From assembly GCA_039105265.1 (NCBI GenBank), contig JAPFFF010000049.1, positions 124,001 to 188,000 of the forward strand: DNA of 64,000 bases, in the 5' to 3' direction. Positions 63,450-64,000 of the stretch are shown here, piece after piece; position 1 is the stretch's first letter, and each line of letters opens with the position of its first letter. The position numbers and the translations under genes are program-made. Source of the DNA: Tritrichomonas musculus. Lineage: Eukaryota > Parabasalia > Tritrichomonadida > Tritrichomonadidae. Under the pieces are notes generated by a model that did no database searches, was not told the DNA's origin, and saw only the letters and a list, made by a program, of their open reading frames with translations.

Positions 63450-63611
63450 ATGTTTTGTGAGATACTTTTATGTATGATTCTAGCTGTTAATGTTATGGAG
63501 TTATTTGTGATAATATCAGCATTGACAACAGAGTTGGCCCTTGCAAAGCAAGTGAAACCTGATGAACCACCTGAATTAAGTGAAGAGATGCGACAGAAAC
63601 TTTATTGCTAA
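63450..63611 (+). CDS. Small membrane protein, 53 aa, next to ATPase
   Basis: ATG at 63450. MFCEILLCMILAVNVMELFV starts a membrane segment, followed by a tail ending PELSEEMRQKLYC, nearly the same as the 43-aa gene of element 2. It lies 3 bp ahead of the ATPase ATG, so the two are probably translated from one transcript. A hairpin-forming CTTGCAAAGCAAG (63540-63552) lies in its coding region. Confidence 0.7.
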   Translation: MFCEILLCMILAVNVMELFVIISALTTELALAKQVKPDEPPELSEEMRQKLYC

Positions 63612-63614
63612 GAA

Positions 63615-64000
63615 ATGCTTAAACCTACAAAGTTTGATTATTCGACAGTGTTTTTTTCAGATTCTAGTGATTCAGAAGAGCTATTTGCTGAACCTCAGGT
63701 AAAACCCTTTTTTAACATCGACATTGAGATGAGTAAAGCGTATAAAAAAAATGAATCCAAGATATTGAGTGAATCTATTAGACCAATTGCTAATGGTATC
63801 TACGCAAATTATAATTCATTGAACATCATTGTTGGAGCTCAAGGAAAGGGTAAATCTCATATTGTATTGCGTGATATTATTCAAATATCAAGAATCCCTG
63901 GTGCTGCTCATTTAATTGTTTATATTAGTAAGAACGGAGTGATAAATGATTCAACATTTGAGGCACAGCGAGAATTGATTAAACTTCCTGTGAAAGTCAT
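63615..64000 (+). CDS. Packaging ATPase, 5' part (runs off window)
   Basis: ATG at 63615 (MLKPTKFDYSTVFFSDSSD); the frame is open to the window end, 128 codons. Walker A GAQGKGKSH with flanks ESIRPIANGIYANYNSLNII and IVLRDIIQIS matches 22522-23436 closely. Walker B would lie beyond the window. FtsK/HerA-type genome packaging motor of element 3. Confidence 0.85.
   Translation, partial: MLKPTKFDYSTVFFSDSSDSEELFAEPQVKPFFNIDIEMSKAYKKNESKILSESIRPIANGIYANYNSLNIIVGAQGKGKSHIVLRDIIQISRIPGAAHLIVYISKNGVINDSTFEAQRELIKLPVKV

Larger units (their letters stand above)
47838..64000. mobile_element. Polinton/Maverick element 3, right end outside window
   Basis: It begins near 47838 with AGAGGTATAGGGGG, then GATAGCAACCGTAAATCTAAA, which matches the start of element 2 (GATAGCAACCGTTAATCTAAA). 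It carries the same gene families as element 2 in another order, plus cassette B. A second possible left end is AGTAGTATATG at 48216. Most frames are intact; about one gene is clearly broken. The polymerase would lie beyond 64000. Confidence 0.85.

Overview
The window looks like a nest of Polinton (Maverick) elements in a very AT-rich parabasalid nuclear genome, most likely Trichomonas vaginalis. The basis is the repeated Polinton gene set (protein-primed DNA polymerase B, retrovirus-like integrase, packaging ATPase, double jelly-roll capsid protein, phage-like fibres), long terminal inverted repeats (TIRs), a 6-bp target duplication and intron-free genes. The species is inferred from what is known of Maverick abundance in that genome; no host housekeeping gene is visible to prove it.

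Layout. (1) 1-19886: an old, broken Polinton (element 1) whose left end lies outside the window. It has an HNH fragment, several small genes, a polymerase, a GIY-YIG nuclease and a huge fibre gene. A segment of about 5.3 kb (14005-19306), bracketed by an 11-bp direct repeat, sits in its structural region. That segment holds a short TA-flanked DNA transposon, one unidentified gene, a 67-bp satellite and a broken hAT-like transposase. (2) About 20183-47837: a compositionally distinct, more GC-rich Polinton-like element with small acidic genes, a probable virion protein, integrase, ATPase and small basic proteins. (3) 20797-43555: element 2, a whole-looking Polinton of 22759 bp. It has 1242-bp TIRs that look identical and GACGTA target duplications, and it is inserted inside a gene of the GC-rich element. 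(4) About 47838-64000: element 3, also inserted at the right of the GC-rich element. It runs off the window after the start of its ATPase gene.

Elements 2 and 3 share nearly all genes, but in shuffled blocks. The block fibre / large 850-875 aa protein / small conserved protein / integrase / capsid / amphipathic peptide / coiled-coil genes is collinear. The ATPase, small membrane protein and DNA-end genes sit at opposite ends in the two elements. By family knowledge, the polymerase copies the element from a protein primer, the integrase inserts it, and the ATPase, capsid, peptide and fibre genes form a virion module.

The most novel signal is a cassette of about 1.2-1.3 kb, seen once in element 1 and once in element 3. 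It encodes a 339-aa protein of no family I recognise. It is bracketed by inverted repeats built of GGTGA hairpins that change in a compensatory way (GGTGA/TCACC becomes GGTTA/TAACC). It lies in different gene contexts and is absent from element 2, so it may be an undescribed small mobile element living inside Polintons.
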